From contig JAJYZN010000007.1 in the NCBI GenBank assembly GCA_021799915.1, positions 1-29,101 of the forward strand: DNA of 29,101 bases, written 5' to 3'. The position numbers and the translations under genes were made by a program. This document shows positions 1-9,582 of the stretch, in pieces. This DNA comes from Actinomycetes bacterium. GTDB taxonomy: Bacteria > Actinomycetota > Acidimicrobiia > Acidimicrobiales > RAAP-2. Within the stretch, counting starts at the first letter, position 1; every line of letters begins with the position of its first letter. A model generated the notes under the pieces. That model searched no databases. It worked only from the letters and a program-made list of their open reading frames with translations, and was not told where the DNA came from.

Positions 1-368
1 CGGGAGCGGTGCCACTCGTTGCCGGCAAACCGCATGAGCCGTTCGCGTCGCTGGTCCGGAGCGTGGCGTCGGACCGGGGGCTCGACATCGTGGCCGTCGT
101 CGGAGACCGCCCTTCGACGGACGGATTGCTCGCCCACGAGCTGGGCGCGCCATATGCCCTTGTCCTGTCGGGCGTTACCGCAGCACACCCTGCCGGCGAG
201 GCCGGTAGGGGTGAGCACTGCGAGAGTGGCAAGAAGGACTCCGTTTCGCTACGCGTCCTCGCAGCAGGGGAGTCCAGAGAACGAGCGGTCGCCCATTTCG
301 TGGGGGACGATCTCGCGGCCGTGGTGAGGTCGGCACCCGCGGCGACTGAGGCACGCCGCGGCGACTGA
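1..368 (+). CDS. HAD-IIA family phosphatase, C-terminal part (5' truncated)
   Basis: The 3' end of a gene that enters from the left; the reading frame is open from base 3. The peptide holds the end of a HAD subfamily IIA phosphatase (NagD / phosphoglycolate and glycerol-3-phosphate phosphatase type): a GKP motif carrying the family's conserved lysine near the start, then GDRPSTDGLLA with the Mg-binding aspartates, and a LVLSGVT strand. In M. tuberculosis the gene at this position before tlyA is Rv1692, a glycerol-3-phosphate phosphatase of this family, so a similar role is likely, but the substrate cannot be read from the fragment. The C-terminal tail and stop codon lie inside a 19-bp tandem repeat (342-417). 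The catalytic N-terminal half lies outside the window. Confidence 0.85.
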   Translation, partial: GAVPLVAGKPHEPFASLVRSVASDRGLDIVAVVGDRPSTDGLLAHELGAPYALVLSGVTAAHPAGEAGRGEHCESGKKDSVSLRVLAAGESRERAVAHFVGDDLAAVVRSAPAATEARRGD

Positions 369-417
369 GGCACGCCGCGGCGGCTGAGGCATTTCCCGGC
401 AACCGAGGCACGCCTCC
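342..417 (+). repeat. 19-bp degenerate tandem repeat, four copies, over the HAD stop codon
   Basis: Copies at 342-360, 361-379, 380-398 and 399-417. The first two are identical (GCGACTGAGGCACGCCGCG) and the last two diverge. The unit length is not a multiple of three, so the repeat shifts frame. The HAD stop codon is the TGA within the second copy; the first copy reads through in another frame. This suggests duplication of the gene's original 3' end. Confidence 0.85.
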
Positions 418-491
418 AAGGAGCACAGTGCCCGGTGACCACCTGGCAGATCATCCGACGAGACCGGTGGCGAGCCGGCCGGATTGAGGAT

Positions 492-497
492 TAGCGT
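492..497 (+). promoter_or_regulatory. -10 element (TAGCGT) for a leaderless start
   Basis: TAGCGT lies 6 nt before the ATG at 504, with no Shine-Dalgarno between. This fits an actinobacterial TANNNT -10 box with transcription beginning at or next to the start codon. No convincing -35 is seen. Confidence 0.5.
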
Positions 498-503
498 GGG
501 TCT

Positions 504-1112
504 ATGGCCAAAAGCGATGGGTTCCGAAAGTACGTCGAAGCCGGTGCCGTCCTCGGGAAGGTCACTCGAGCACGAGCGGAAGAGATCGTCCGCGAACTTG
601 CCGGCGCGGGCGAGCACCAGCAAGGACAGGCTCAGCAGCGAGTCGACGAGCTCGTCGAGCGGAGCAGGCGAGCAGCGGAAGGGCTGGTCCATCTCATCCG
701 CTCGGAGGTGGCGACGCAGCTCGACTCCCTCGGGATCGACGCCGACAGAGTCGCCAAGCAGGCGGCTGACATCCTGAAGCATTCCGCGGCCACCGGACGG
801 CGAGCCACGGCCACCGCAGCCGGGTCGGCCGGCCAGACGGTCGACCGCTCGAAGGCCGCGGCCCGCAATGTCGCCACTCGGGCCGCCTCCCGCGCCAAGG
901 CCGCCAAGCGGACGGTCACCCACGCCGAGGCGGCCAAGAAGACCACGACCCCCACGAAGGCCGCGGGGACCACGAAGGCCGCGGGGACGAAGAAGGCCAC
1001 TGGGGCCAAGAAGGCCGCGGGGGCCAAGAAGGCCACTGCCGCGAAGAAGGCCGCGGGGACCAGGAAGGCCACCGCCAAGCGGTCGGCGGGCGCGCCGCCC
1101 TCACGCGCGTAG
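504..1112 (+). CDS. phasin-like / histone H1-like Lys-Ala-rich protein
   Basis: A 202-residue protein of two parts. Residues 1 to about 110 are a charged, helical, coiled-coil-like segment resembling the polyhydroxyalkanoate granule regulator (PhaF/phasin) N-domain, with heptad-like E/L/R spacing. Residues 125-195 are a lysine/alanine-rich tail like eukaryotic histone H1 and bacterial PhaF or HupB tails. Within the tail are seven copies of a hexapeptide of form KA(A/T)xxK. Such tails bind DNA non-specifically, so the protein could bridge a hydrophobic surface or granule and the nucleoid, or act as a nucleoid protein. No PHA synthase gene is in the window, so a granule role is unproven. In M. 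tuberculosis a small uncharacterised gene (Rv1693) holds this place before tlyA. The ATG at 504 is chosen because the -10-like TAGCGT lies just upstream. Confidence 0.75.
   Translation: MAKSDGFRKYVEAGAVLGKVTRARAEEIVRELAGAGEHQQGQAQQRVDELVERSRRAAEGLVHLIRSEVATQLDSLGIDADRVAKQAADILKHSAATGRRATATAAGSAGQTVDRSKAAARNVATRAASRAKAAKRTVTHAEAAKKTTTPTKAAGTTKAAGTKKATGAKKAAGAKKATAAKKAAGTRKATAKRSAGAPPSRA
957..1082 (+). repeat. 18-bp in-frame repeat encoding seven Lys/Ala hexapeptides
   Basis: Seven consecutive 18-bp units encode hexapeptides KAAGTT, KAAGTK, KATGAK, KAAGAK, KATAAK, KAAGTR and KATAKR. The DNA units are similar but not identical, as expected for expansion under selection for a basic, flexible tail. 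Confidence 0.85.
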
Positions 1113-1173
1113 ACCTCCTGAGACGGACCACGGACATCGCGAACCGACCAAGGCACGACGCGAGGCGGTTGCC

Positions 1174-2142
1174 CTGAAGCCCGCACGGCGTCATCGCCTG
1201 GATGCCGAGCTGGTACGGCGGAAGCTTGTCGCCAGCCGCCGCATGGCTGAGGAGGCGATCGAAGCGGGGCGAGTCACCGTCGGGGGTGCGCCGGCCGGCA
1301 AGCCCTCACGGCTTGTTTCTCCCGCCGAACCGATTGAGATTGCGCCCGGCGGCCGGCGTTTTGCAAGCAGGGGCGGCGACAAGCTCGCACCGGCGATCGC
1401 GCATTTCGACGTGGACGTCCGCGACCGGCGGGTGCTCGATGCCGGCGCGTCGACCGGTGGGTTCACCGACTGCCTGCTCCAGTTCGGAGCCCGGCGCGTG
1501 CTCGCCGTCGACGTCGGGTGGGGACAGCTCGATGCCCGCCTCCGAGCAGACCCCCGAGTGGTGGTGATCGAGCGAACCAACATCAGAGATGTCACCCCCG
1601 AGCTGCTCCTCGATGCCGAACTGTCACACGACGCGCGCTCATACGACGCGCGCTCACACGACGAGATCACCGGCAGCGCGCGCGACCCCGCATCGGGCCC
1701 AGCCGCCGAAAGCGAGTGGCAGCCGGTCGACATGGTGACCGCCGACCTGTCGTTCATCTCGCTCACCAAGGTCGTCCCGGTGCTCCTCGGTCCACTGGTG
1801 CGTGCCGGGGGCGACGCCATCCTCCTCGTCAAGCCCCAATTCGAAGCCGGCCGCTCGGAAGTCTCACGCGGCCGGGGGGTCGTGCGCGCTCCGGCGACCT
1901 GGTACGCGACCCTCTCGGCGGTGGCGTGCGCGCTCCAAGACGCCGGAGCCGCCATGATGGGGGTCATGCCTTCGCCGCTGACCGGTCCGTCGGGCAACAG
2001 GGAATTCTTCCTTCATGCACGAGCCGGCGCCGACCCCGGTGCGCTGGACGACGTCGACGGCGCGCTCTGGGCAGCGGTCCGGTCCTGCGACGAGGCGAGC
2101 CACCCGACGACGGTGCCGGTACCGTCCGCTCCGGACCTTTGA
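1174..2142 (+). CDS. tlyA: TlyA 16S/23S rRNA 2'-O-methyltransferase
   Basis: TlyA methylates the 2'-OH of 16S C1409 and 23S C1920 (E. coli numbering), which sets capreomycin sensitivity. An N-terminal S4 RNA-binding domain (about residues 6-60, containing LDAELVRRKLVASR) precedes an FtsJ-type Rossmann methyltransferase with the SAM motif GASTGGFTD. The family's K-D-K-E catalytic set is present: Lys70 in GGDKL, Asp191 in ADLSFISL, Lys220 in VKPQFE and Glu277 in GNREFF. No ATG, GTG or TTG lies in frame near the expected N-terminus. The first ATG (1243) would delete half of the S4 domain. I place the start at CTG 1174, preceded by a GAGGCGG Shine-Dalgarno-like stretch. At 322 residues it exceeds the usual ~270, because of an insert near residues 151-187 that contains a 15-bp repeat. 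nadK follows immediately. Confidence 0.9.
   Translation: MKPARRHRLDAELVRRKLVASRRMAEEAIEAGRVTVGGAPAGKPSRLVSPAEPIEIAPGGRRFASRGGDKLAPAIAHFDVDVRDRRVLDAGASTGGFTDCLLQFGARRVLAVDVGWGQLDARLRADPRVVVIERTNIRDVTPELLLDAELSHDARSYDARSHDEITGSARDPASGPAAESEWQPVDMVTADLSFISLTKVVPVLLGPLVRAGGDAILLVKPQFEAGRSEVSRGRGVVRAPATWYATLSAVACALQDAGAAMMGVMPSPLTGPSGNREFFLHARAGADPGALDDVDGALWAAVRSCDEASHPTTVPVPSAPDL
1624..1668 (+). repeat. 15-bp x3 in-frame repeat within tlyA
   Basis: Units at 1624-1638, 1639-1653 and 1654-1668 encode SHDAR, SYDAR and SHDEI. They sit in an Asp/Ser/Ala-rich insert of roughly 35 residues in the methyltransferase domain, just before the strand carrying catalytic Asp191. Confidence 0.8.
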
Positions 2143-2156
2143 AGGACCGGCGTACC

Positions 2157-3098
2157 GTGGCCGCGATCGCGATCCTGGTGAACCACGACCGCCCCGAGAC
2201 GGCGGCGCTCGCCGCCGAGGCCGGCGAGTGGCTGACCTCGCAAGGCCATGCGGTTCGGCTCCTGCGACTGCCCGACACCCGCGACGAGGGCACCGCCGCA
2301 CCCGCCAACGACTTGCCTGCGGCCGCCCTCGAAGGTGCGGACCTGGCCGTGAGCTTCGGGGGCGACGGCACGTTTCTTCGCATGGCGCAGCTCGCCTATG
2401 CCGCCCGCATCCCCGTGCTCGGTGTCAACTTCGGCCGCGTGGGCTACCTCCTCCACGCCGAACCCGAACAGCTCTACGACGTCCTCCGCCGGTCCATCGC
2501 CGGAGAGATCGAGGTGGAGCCCCGCTCAGTCCTGGCTGTCACCGTCGGCGGGCGACTCACCTCCGGCGCCACCGCCCAGCTCCCCGCACCGGGCTCACCG
2601 CCGTCTGGAGAGACTGCAAGGGAGTGGATGGCGGTCAACGAGGTCGTGGTCGAGAAGACCGTTCCGGGCCATATGGTCCACTTGGCGACCTCTTTCGACG
2701 GGGCTCCGGGGCCGACCTACCGGGCCGACGGCCTCCTGGTGGCGACCCCGACCGGCTCGACTGCGTACAACCTGTCGGCCGGCGGGCCGGTCGTGGCACC
2801 TGGAATGCGAGCCATGATCGTGACCCCCGTCGCCCCGCACTTTTCCATCGACCGGAGCATGGTCCTCGACGCTTCCCAGTCGGTCACGATCACGGTCACC
2901 GCATCGAGACCGGCCGTCCTCGTCGTCGACGGCAGGTCAGTCGGACGACTGGAGCCCGGTAGTGAAGTTCGCTGCCGGCTGGCGGACGAACCGCTCCGGC
3001 TGGTCCATGCCGGGAAGCGCAACCTGGGGGAGCTCTTCGTCCGCACCATGTCTGCGATGGGCAACACGACAACCGACCCCTCCGGAGGACCTCGCTGA
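2157..3098 (+). CDS. nadK: NAD kinase
   Basis: Phosphorylates NAD to NADP using ATP or polyphosphate; cytosolic. The 313-residue protein carries the family signature GGDGT (residues 68-72) in FGGDGTFLR, the NE motif (Asn161-Glu162) in AVNEVVVEK, and the nucleotide-binding segment ATPTGSTAYNLSAGGP (about 197-212). The GTG at 2157 is chosen because AAGGA at 2142-2146 gives a Shine-Dalgarno 10 nt upstream. A TTG at 2139 overlapping the tlyA stop is an alternative that adds six residues. A Pro/Gly/Ser-rich insert of about 20 residues precedes the NE motif. It lies between tlyA and recN as in mycobacteria (ppnK) and is probably cotranscribed with both. Confidence 0.95.
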   Translation: MAAIAILVNHDRPETAALAAEAGEWLTSQGHAVRLLRLPDTRDEGTAAPANDLPAAALEGADLAVSFGGDGTFLRMAQLAYAARIPVLGVNFGRVGYLLHAEPEQLYDVLRRSIAGEIEVEPRSVLAVTVGGRLTSGATAQLPAPGSPPSGETAREWMAVNEVVVEKTVPGHMVHLATSFDGAPGPTYRADGLLVATPTGSTAYNLSAGGPVVAPGMRAMIVTPVAPHFSIDRSMVLDASQSVTITVTASRPAVLVVDGRSVGRLEPGSEVRCRLADEPLRLVHAGKRNLGELFVRTMSAMGNTTTDPSGGPR

Positions 3099-3099
3099 C

Positions 3100-6530
<3,431 letters not shown>

Positions 6531-6610
6531 GTCCGGTGCCGAGCCCGGATTCGCCGGGGCCCGCAGGCGCTCGCCGTCATGCCACGAGCCCGGCGGAGGC
6601 AAGCTCGGTG

Positions 6611-6638
6611 GGAGAAAGCCCGGTGAAGGGCTTTCTCC
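6611..6638 (+). promoter_or_regulatory. perfect 11-bp hairpin holding the NUDIX start codon in its loop
   Basis: GGAGAAAGCCC (6611-6621) and GGGCTTTCTCC (6628-6638) are exact inverted repeats. The 6-nt loop GGTGAA contains the best start codon, GTG 6623-6625, and the 5' arm contains the GGAG ribosome-binding sequence. No U-run follows, so it is not a standard intrinsic terminator for pyrG. It looks more like a structure affecting translation initiation. Confidence 0.7.
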
Positions 6639-7189
6639 GCGTGAGCGAGGAGCGCGTGCTCGACTCCTGGCTCTTCAGCGTCGGCCGGGCGACGTTCTCC
6701 TCCCCTGACGGCGAGCAGTTCGAGCGCTTCGTCGTCCATCATCCCGGGGCCGTGGCTGTCGTACCGGTGGACGAGCACGGGATGGTCACCCTCGTTCGCC
6801 AGCTGCGACCGGCCATCTGGCGCGAGGTGCTCGAGATCCCGGCGGGGACCTGCGACGTCGCAGATGAGCAGCACGAGGACACCGCACGCCGGGAACTTGC
6901 CGAAGAGGTCGGACTACGGGCGGGCGAGCTCCGACCATTGGTCAGCGCCTACAACTCCCCGGGCTTCTGCGACCAGGTGACGACGATCTACCTCGCCACG
7001 GCGCTCACGCCGTGCGCGACCGACCGGCACGGTGTAGAGGAGCGCTGGATGTCGATCGAGCGGGTCGCCTTGACCGAGCTCGGCTCACTCGTGGCAGAGG
7101 GGCGCCTGGTCGACCAGACTTCCATCCTCGGCCTGTTCCTTGCGCGCCAGGCACTCGAAGGACCCTCGGGCCGCGACTTCGCGTCGTGA
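6623..7189 (+). CDS. NUDIX hydrolase, ADP-ribose pyrophosphatase-like
   Basis: Hydrolyses a nucleoside diphosphate linked to another moiety, most likely ADP-ribose. The NUDIX box reads from PAGTCDVADE through ARRELAEEVG, with the Mg-binding RE..EE residues intact. The box has one extra residue between Gly and Glu, as I recall for the M. tuberculosis neighbour Rv1700. The protein starting at GTG 6623 has 188 residues and begins at the point where homologues begin. Other in-frame GTGs exist at 6536, 6608 and 6641. The 6536 start would add a low-complexity Pro/Ala/Ser segment of 29 residues. The chosen GTG has GGGAG at 6610-6614 with 8-nt spacing, but both lie in a strong hairpin. The stop overlaps the xerD start (GTGA). 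Confidence 0.85.
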   Translation: MKGFLRVSEERVLDSWLFSVGRATFSSPDGEQFERFVVHHPGAVAVVPVDEHGMVTLVRQLRPAIWREVLEIPAGTCDVADEQHEDTARRELAEEVGLRAGELRPLVSAYNSPGFCDQVTTIYLATALTPCATDRHGVEERWMSIERVALTELGSLVAEGRLVDQTSILGLFLARQALEGPSGRDFAS

Positions 7190-8301
7190 GCAACGTTGAC
7201 GACGACCGCCTCACGCGGCCGAGTCCCACAAATCCGGCCCGCGCCGTTTCGTTGCGGACGCAGGCCCTCAGCACGCCGGCCGAAGAGTACCTGTCGTGGC
7301 TGGCCGTCGAACGCGGCCGGGCACGCAACACGCTCCTCGCATATCGCCGTGACCTCGCCGCGTACGAGCAGACCCTCCTCGGACGCGGCCGGCGCACACC
7401 CGCCGACGCCGATCGCGACGATGTCCATGCCCATCTCGACCGCCTGGCTGCGGCATACCGAAGCCCGGCCTCTGTGGCCCGCTGTGCGTCTGCGGTCCGC
7501 GGGCTCCACCGGTTCATGCTGGACGAAGGGCTCGCCGCCAGTGACCCCACCACAGACCTCGCAGCTCCCCGGACGCTGCTGCGTCTGCCGAAGGCTCTGA
7601 CCGAGGGGCAGGTGGCGGCTCTTTTGTCCGCGCCGGTCGGCGATACCCCGGCGGCTCGCCGCGACCGTGCCCTGCTCGAGCTGCTCTACGGGACCGGCGC
7701 TCGCATCTCCGAGATCGTCGGCCTGGACCTGGCCCACGTCGCAGGCTTGGAGGACCCGGCGAGCGCGGGCGCCGCTGCGGGCACCGGTGCGGGCACCGGC
7801 GTAGGCGTCGAGCTAGGCGCGGACGACCTGGGCGACCTGCGGGCAACCACCGAACGGGCAGTCAACCCAACGGGCCTCTTGCGCCTGTCGGGAAAAGGTT
7901 CCAAAGAGCGCATGGTCCCGGTCGGCCACTGGGCCCGGCGGGCGCTCGCCGAGTGGCTCGCGGCAGAGGGACGTGGCCGGATGACCCCGGCACGCTGGCA
8001 GCGTCGCGGTGACGCCGAGGCAGTGTTCTTGAACACGCGGGGCACCCGGTTGAGCCGCCAGGGAGCCTATGACATCGTGCGGAAGCACGCCCTGGCTGCT
8101 GGGCTCGATGCTCGCGTGAGCCCGCACGCACTGCGCCACTCGTGCGCGACCCACATGCTGGCCCACGGTGCCGACATCCGGGTCGTCCAAGAGCTTCTCG
8201 GCCACGCATCCGTCGGGACGACCCAGATCTACACCAAGGTGACCGGGGAGCATCTCCGCCGGGCCTACGAGGCCGCCCACCCTCGCGCCGGCGAGCCATG
8301 A
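7186..8301 (+). CDS. xerD: tyrosine recombinase XerD (chromosome dimer resolution)
   Basis: Resolves chromosome dimers at dif with XerC. The 371-residue protein has an N-terminal SAM-like core-binding domain (about residues 28-115), then the catalytic domain with the full set Arg173 (GTGARISEI), Lys237 (SGKGSKER), His314 and Arg317 (HALRHS), His340 (LLGHASVGTTQIYT) and nucleophile Tyr349. GTG 7186 overlaps the NUDIX stop by four bases, so the two are translationally coupled. Usual length is about 300; the excess is an N-terminal tail and an insert of roughly 40 residues (about 188-232) rich in Gly/Ala/Thr between the catalytic Arg strand and the Lys beta-hairpin. Its place downstream of the NUDIX gene matches the mycobacterial xerD order and argues against a phage integrase. 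Confidence 0.93.
   Translation: MSNVDDDRLTRPSPTNPARAVSLRTQALSTPAEEYLSWLAVERGRARNTLLAYRRDLAAYEQTLLGRGRRTPADADRDDVHAHLDRLAAAYRSPASVARCASAVRGLHRFMLDEGLAASDPTTDLAAPRTLLRLPKALTEGQVAALLSAPVGDTPAARRDRALLELLYGTGARISEIVGLDLAHVAGLEDPASAGAAAGTGAGTGVGVELGADDLGDLRATTERAVNPTGLLRLSGKGSKERMVPVGHWARRALAEWLAAEGRGRMTPARWQRRGDAEAVFLNTRGTRLSRQGAYDIVRKHALAAGLDARVSPHALRHSCATHMLAHGADIRVVQELLGHASVGTTQIYTKVTGEHLRRAYEAAHPRAGEP
7777..7800 (+). repeat. 12-bp tandem repeat in the xerD insert
   Basis: GCGGGCACCGGT and GCGGGCACCGGC in tandem encode AGTG-AGTG inside the Gly/Ala-rich insertion of XerD; partial related units flank them. Confidence 0.7.
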
Positions 8302-8318
8302 GTGCTTCCGCCAGGCTC

Positions 8319-8324
8319 TAGGCT
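8319..8324 (+). promoter_or_regulatory. -10 element (TAGGCT) for a leaderless start
   Basis: TAGGCT ends 6 nt before the ATG at 8331 and no Shine-Dalgarno is present, so transcription likely begins at or near the A of ATG. Confidence 0.55.
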
Positions 8325-8330
8325 TGCACC

Positions 8331-8681
8331 ATGCCCAACGACGCGACGGCGTCCGACCAGTCGATCGACTTCAAAGCCCTCCTCGAAGGTGAGAGGGCCG
8401 ACCTCCGGCGCCAGCTTGCCGACCTCGGTTTCGGCGATGCCGGAGGGCTTGCCTACGATTCGAACTTCGCCGACACGAGCCAGGTCACCGCCGAACGCGG
8501 TGAAGCCGAGGCGCTGGCAGCCGAGCTCGCAGAGGCACTGGGCGAAGTCGAAGCCGCCATCACGCGACTGCGCGACGGGACGTACGGGCGCTGTGAGGTC
8601 TGCGGTCAGACCATCCCCGAGACGCGCCTCGAGGCCATGCCGGCAGCACGCCGCTGCATCTCCTGCGCAGCACGCTCGTGA
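8331..8681 (+). CDS. TraR/DksA-type zinc finger protein
   Basis: A 116-residue protein. Residues 15-85 form a helical coiled-coil-like hairpin (many E/A/L), and the C-terminus carries a four-cysteine zinc finger: Cys88-x2-Cys91 and Cys109-x2-Cys112, with the family sequence GTYGRCEVCG. DksA/TraR proteins insert into the RNA polymerase secondary channel. Actinobacterial members of this size vary in the coiled-coil tip and many are not true DksA. In this protein the tip does not show the DxxDxA motif, so an RNA polymerase role is a family-based inference. The start is fixed by the -10-like TAGGCT just upstream. An M50 protease gene follows 28 bp downstream. Confidence 0.85.
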   Translation: MPNDATASDQSIDFKALLEGERADLRRQLADLGFGDAGGLAYDSNFADTSQVTAERGEAEALAAELAEALGEVEAAITRLRDGTYGRCEVCGQTIPETRLEAMPAARRCISCAARS

Positions 8682-8709
8682 GGGGGCCGCCTCGAGCAGG
8701 CTGTCGAGG

Positions 8710-9492
8710 GTGAGCGCGGGCGGCGGGGGAGTGCCGTGGTCCCGATCGCCCCGATCCCACGACCACCAGCGAACCGTCATCTGGGTCGTCGCGATCGTCA
8801 CCGTGGTGGCCATCTTGGTGCGGTCCCATCGCATCACCGGCACCGAGATCGTCCTGTTCTGTGTGATCGTGCCCTCGATCATCCTGCACGAGATCGCCCA
8901 TGGCTGGGTGGCGCTCGCCTTCGGTGACGACACCGCCAAGCGGGCCGGACGGCTGAGCCTGAACCCGGTCCGGCACGTCGACCCGGTCGGCACCCTGATC
9001 GTGCCTGCCGTCATGGCGCTGAGCGGCCTCGGGATGTTTGGCTGGGCGAAGCCGGTGCCGGTCAATCTCGGCCGCTTGCGTCACCCACGCAACCAAGGCG
9101 TGCTCGTGTCGCTGGCCGGGCCCGCGACCAACATCGTCCTTGCCGCCGTCGCCTACGTGCTCTTCAGGGTCTTTGACGGGGCCGGAACGATCACGATCGA
9201 AGGGACCTTCGGTGCACTGTGGGCCGAAGTGCTCTTCTTTCTCGGGCTGGCCAATATCTGGCTGGCTGCGTTCAACATGGTGCCGGTCCCACCGCTCGAC
9301 GGCTCGGTCCTGTTCGAGCGGTTGCTCCCGAGGAGCTGGTGGCCGGGCTACCTCCGGCTCCGGCCGTACACCATGCCGCTACTGGTGGGCCTCGTGTTCC
9401 TCAACTTCCTCCTGCACCCCGGCCCGCTCACCTGGCTGTACACACACGTGTTCACCTGGTGGGCCGGGCGGCTCGGCCTCCAGGTCGCCTGA
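8710..9492 (+). CDS. site-2-protease-like M50 family membrane metallopeptidase
   Basis: An intramembrane zinc protease of the M50 (S2P/SpoIVFB, compact Rip2/Rip3-like) group. The zinc motif HEIAHGW places His60, Glu61 and His64 in a membrane helix, and the distal NMVPVPPLDGS motif supplies the third ligand (Asp197). About five to six hydrophobic segments are visible, the first near residues 20-35 and 40-60. No PDZ or CBS domain is present, so this is the minimal form. The 260-residue length uses GTG 8710, directly behind GAGG; GTG 8731 is an alternative. The substrate is unknown; family members cleave anti-sigma factors or membrane regulators. The gene faces trpS tail to tail. Confidence 0.85.
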   Translation: MSAGGGGVPWSRSPRSHDHQRTVIWVVAIVTVVAILVRSHRITGTEIVLFCVIVPSIILHEIAHGWVALAFGDDTAKRAGRLSLNPVRHVDPVGTLIVPAVMALSGLGMFGWAKPVPVNLGRLRHPRNQGVLVSLAGPATNIVLAAVAYVLFRVFDGAGTITIEGTFGALWAEVLFFLGLANIWLAAFNMVPVPPLDGSVLFERLLPRSWWPGYLRLRPYTMPLLVGLVFLNFLLHPGPLTWLYTHVFTWWAGRLGLQVA

Positions 9493-9493
9493 C

Positions 9494-9512
9494 GCCCGGG
9501 CTCGCTCCGGGC
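9494..9512 (+). terminator. short GC-rich hairpin between convergent M50 and trpS genes
   Basis: GCCCGG (9494-9499) and CCGGGC (9507-9512) enclose a 7-nt loop just after the M50 stop codon. There is no T-run, so termination is only a guess from position. Confidence 0.3.
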
Positions 9513-9582
9513 AAAGACCGTTCCTGCTCGAGCCTCCGCCAACGGCGACCGAACCACCAGCACCCGAGCAGCCCGCCGACGT

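Noticed and set aside
957..1082. CRISPR-like periodic repeat
   Set aside because: The 18-bp periodicity has no spacers and encodes a hexapeptide in the reading frame, so it is a coding repeat. No CRISPR array was seen anywhere.
868..1173. Extended N-terminus of tlyA from ATG 868
   Set aside because: The added residues are the shifted frame of the Lys/Ala repeat of the upstream gene (Arg/Pro-rich) and have no counterpart in TlyA.
6611..6638. Intrinsic terminator of pyrG
   Set aside because: The stem is perfect but lies 80 bp past the stop codon, is not followed by T residues and overlaps the start of the next gene.
7186..8301. Phage or island integrase instead of XerD
   Set aside because: The gene overlaps the NUDIX gene and follows conserved actinobacterial order; no attachment site or island features are near it.
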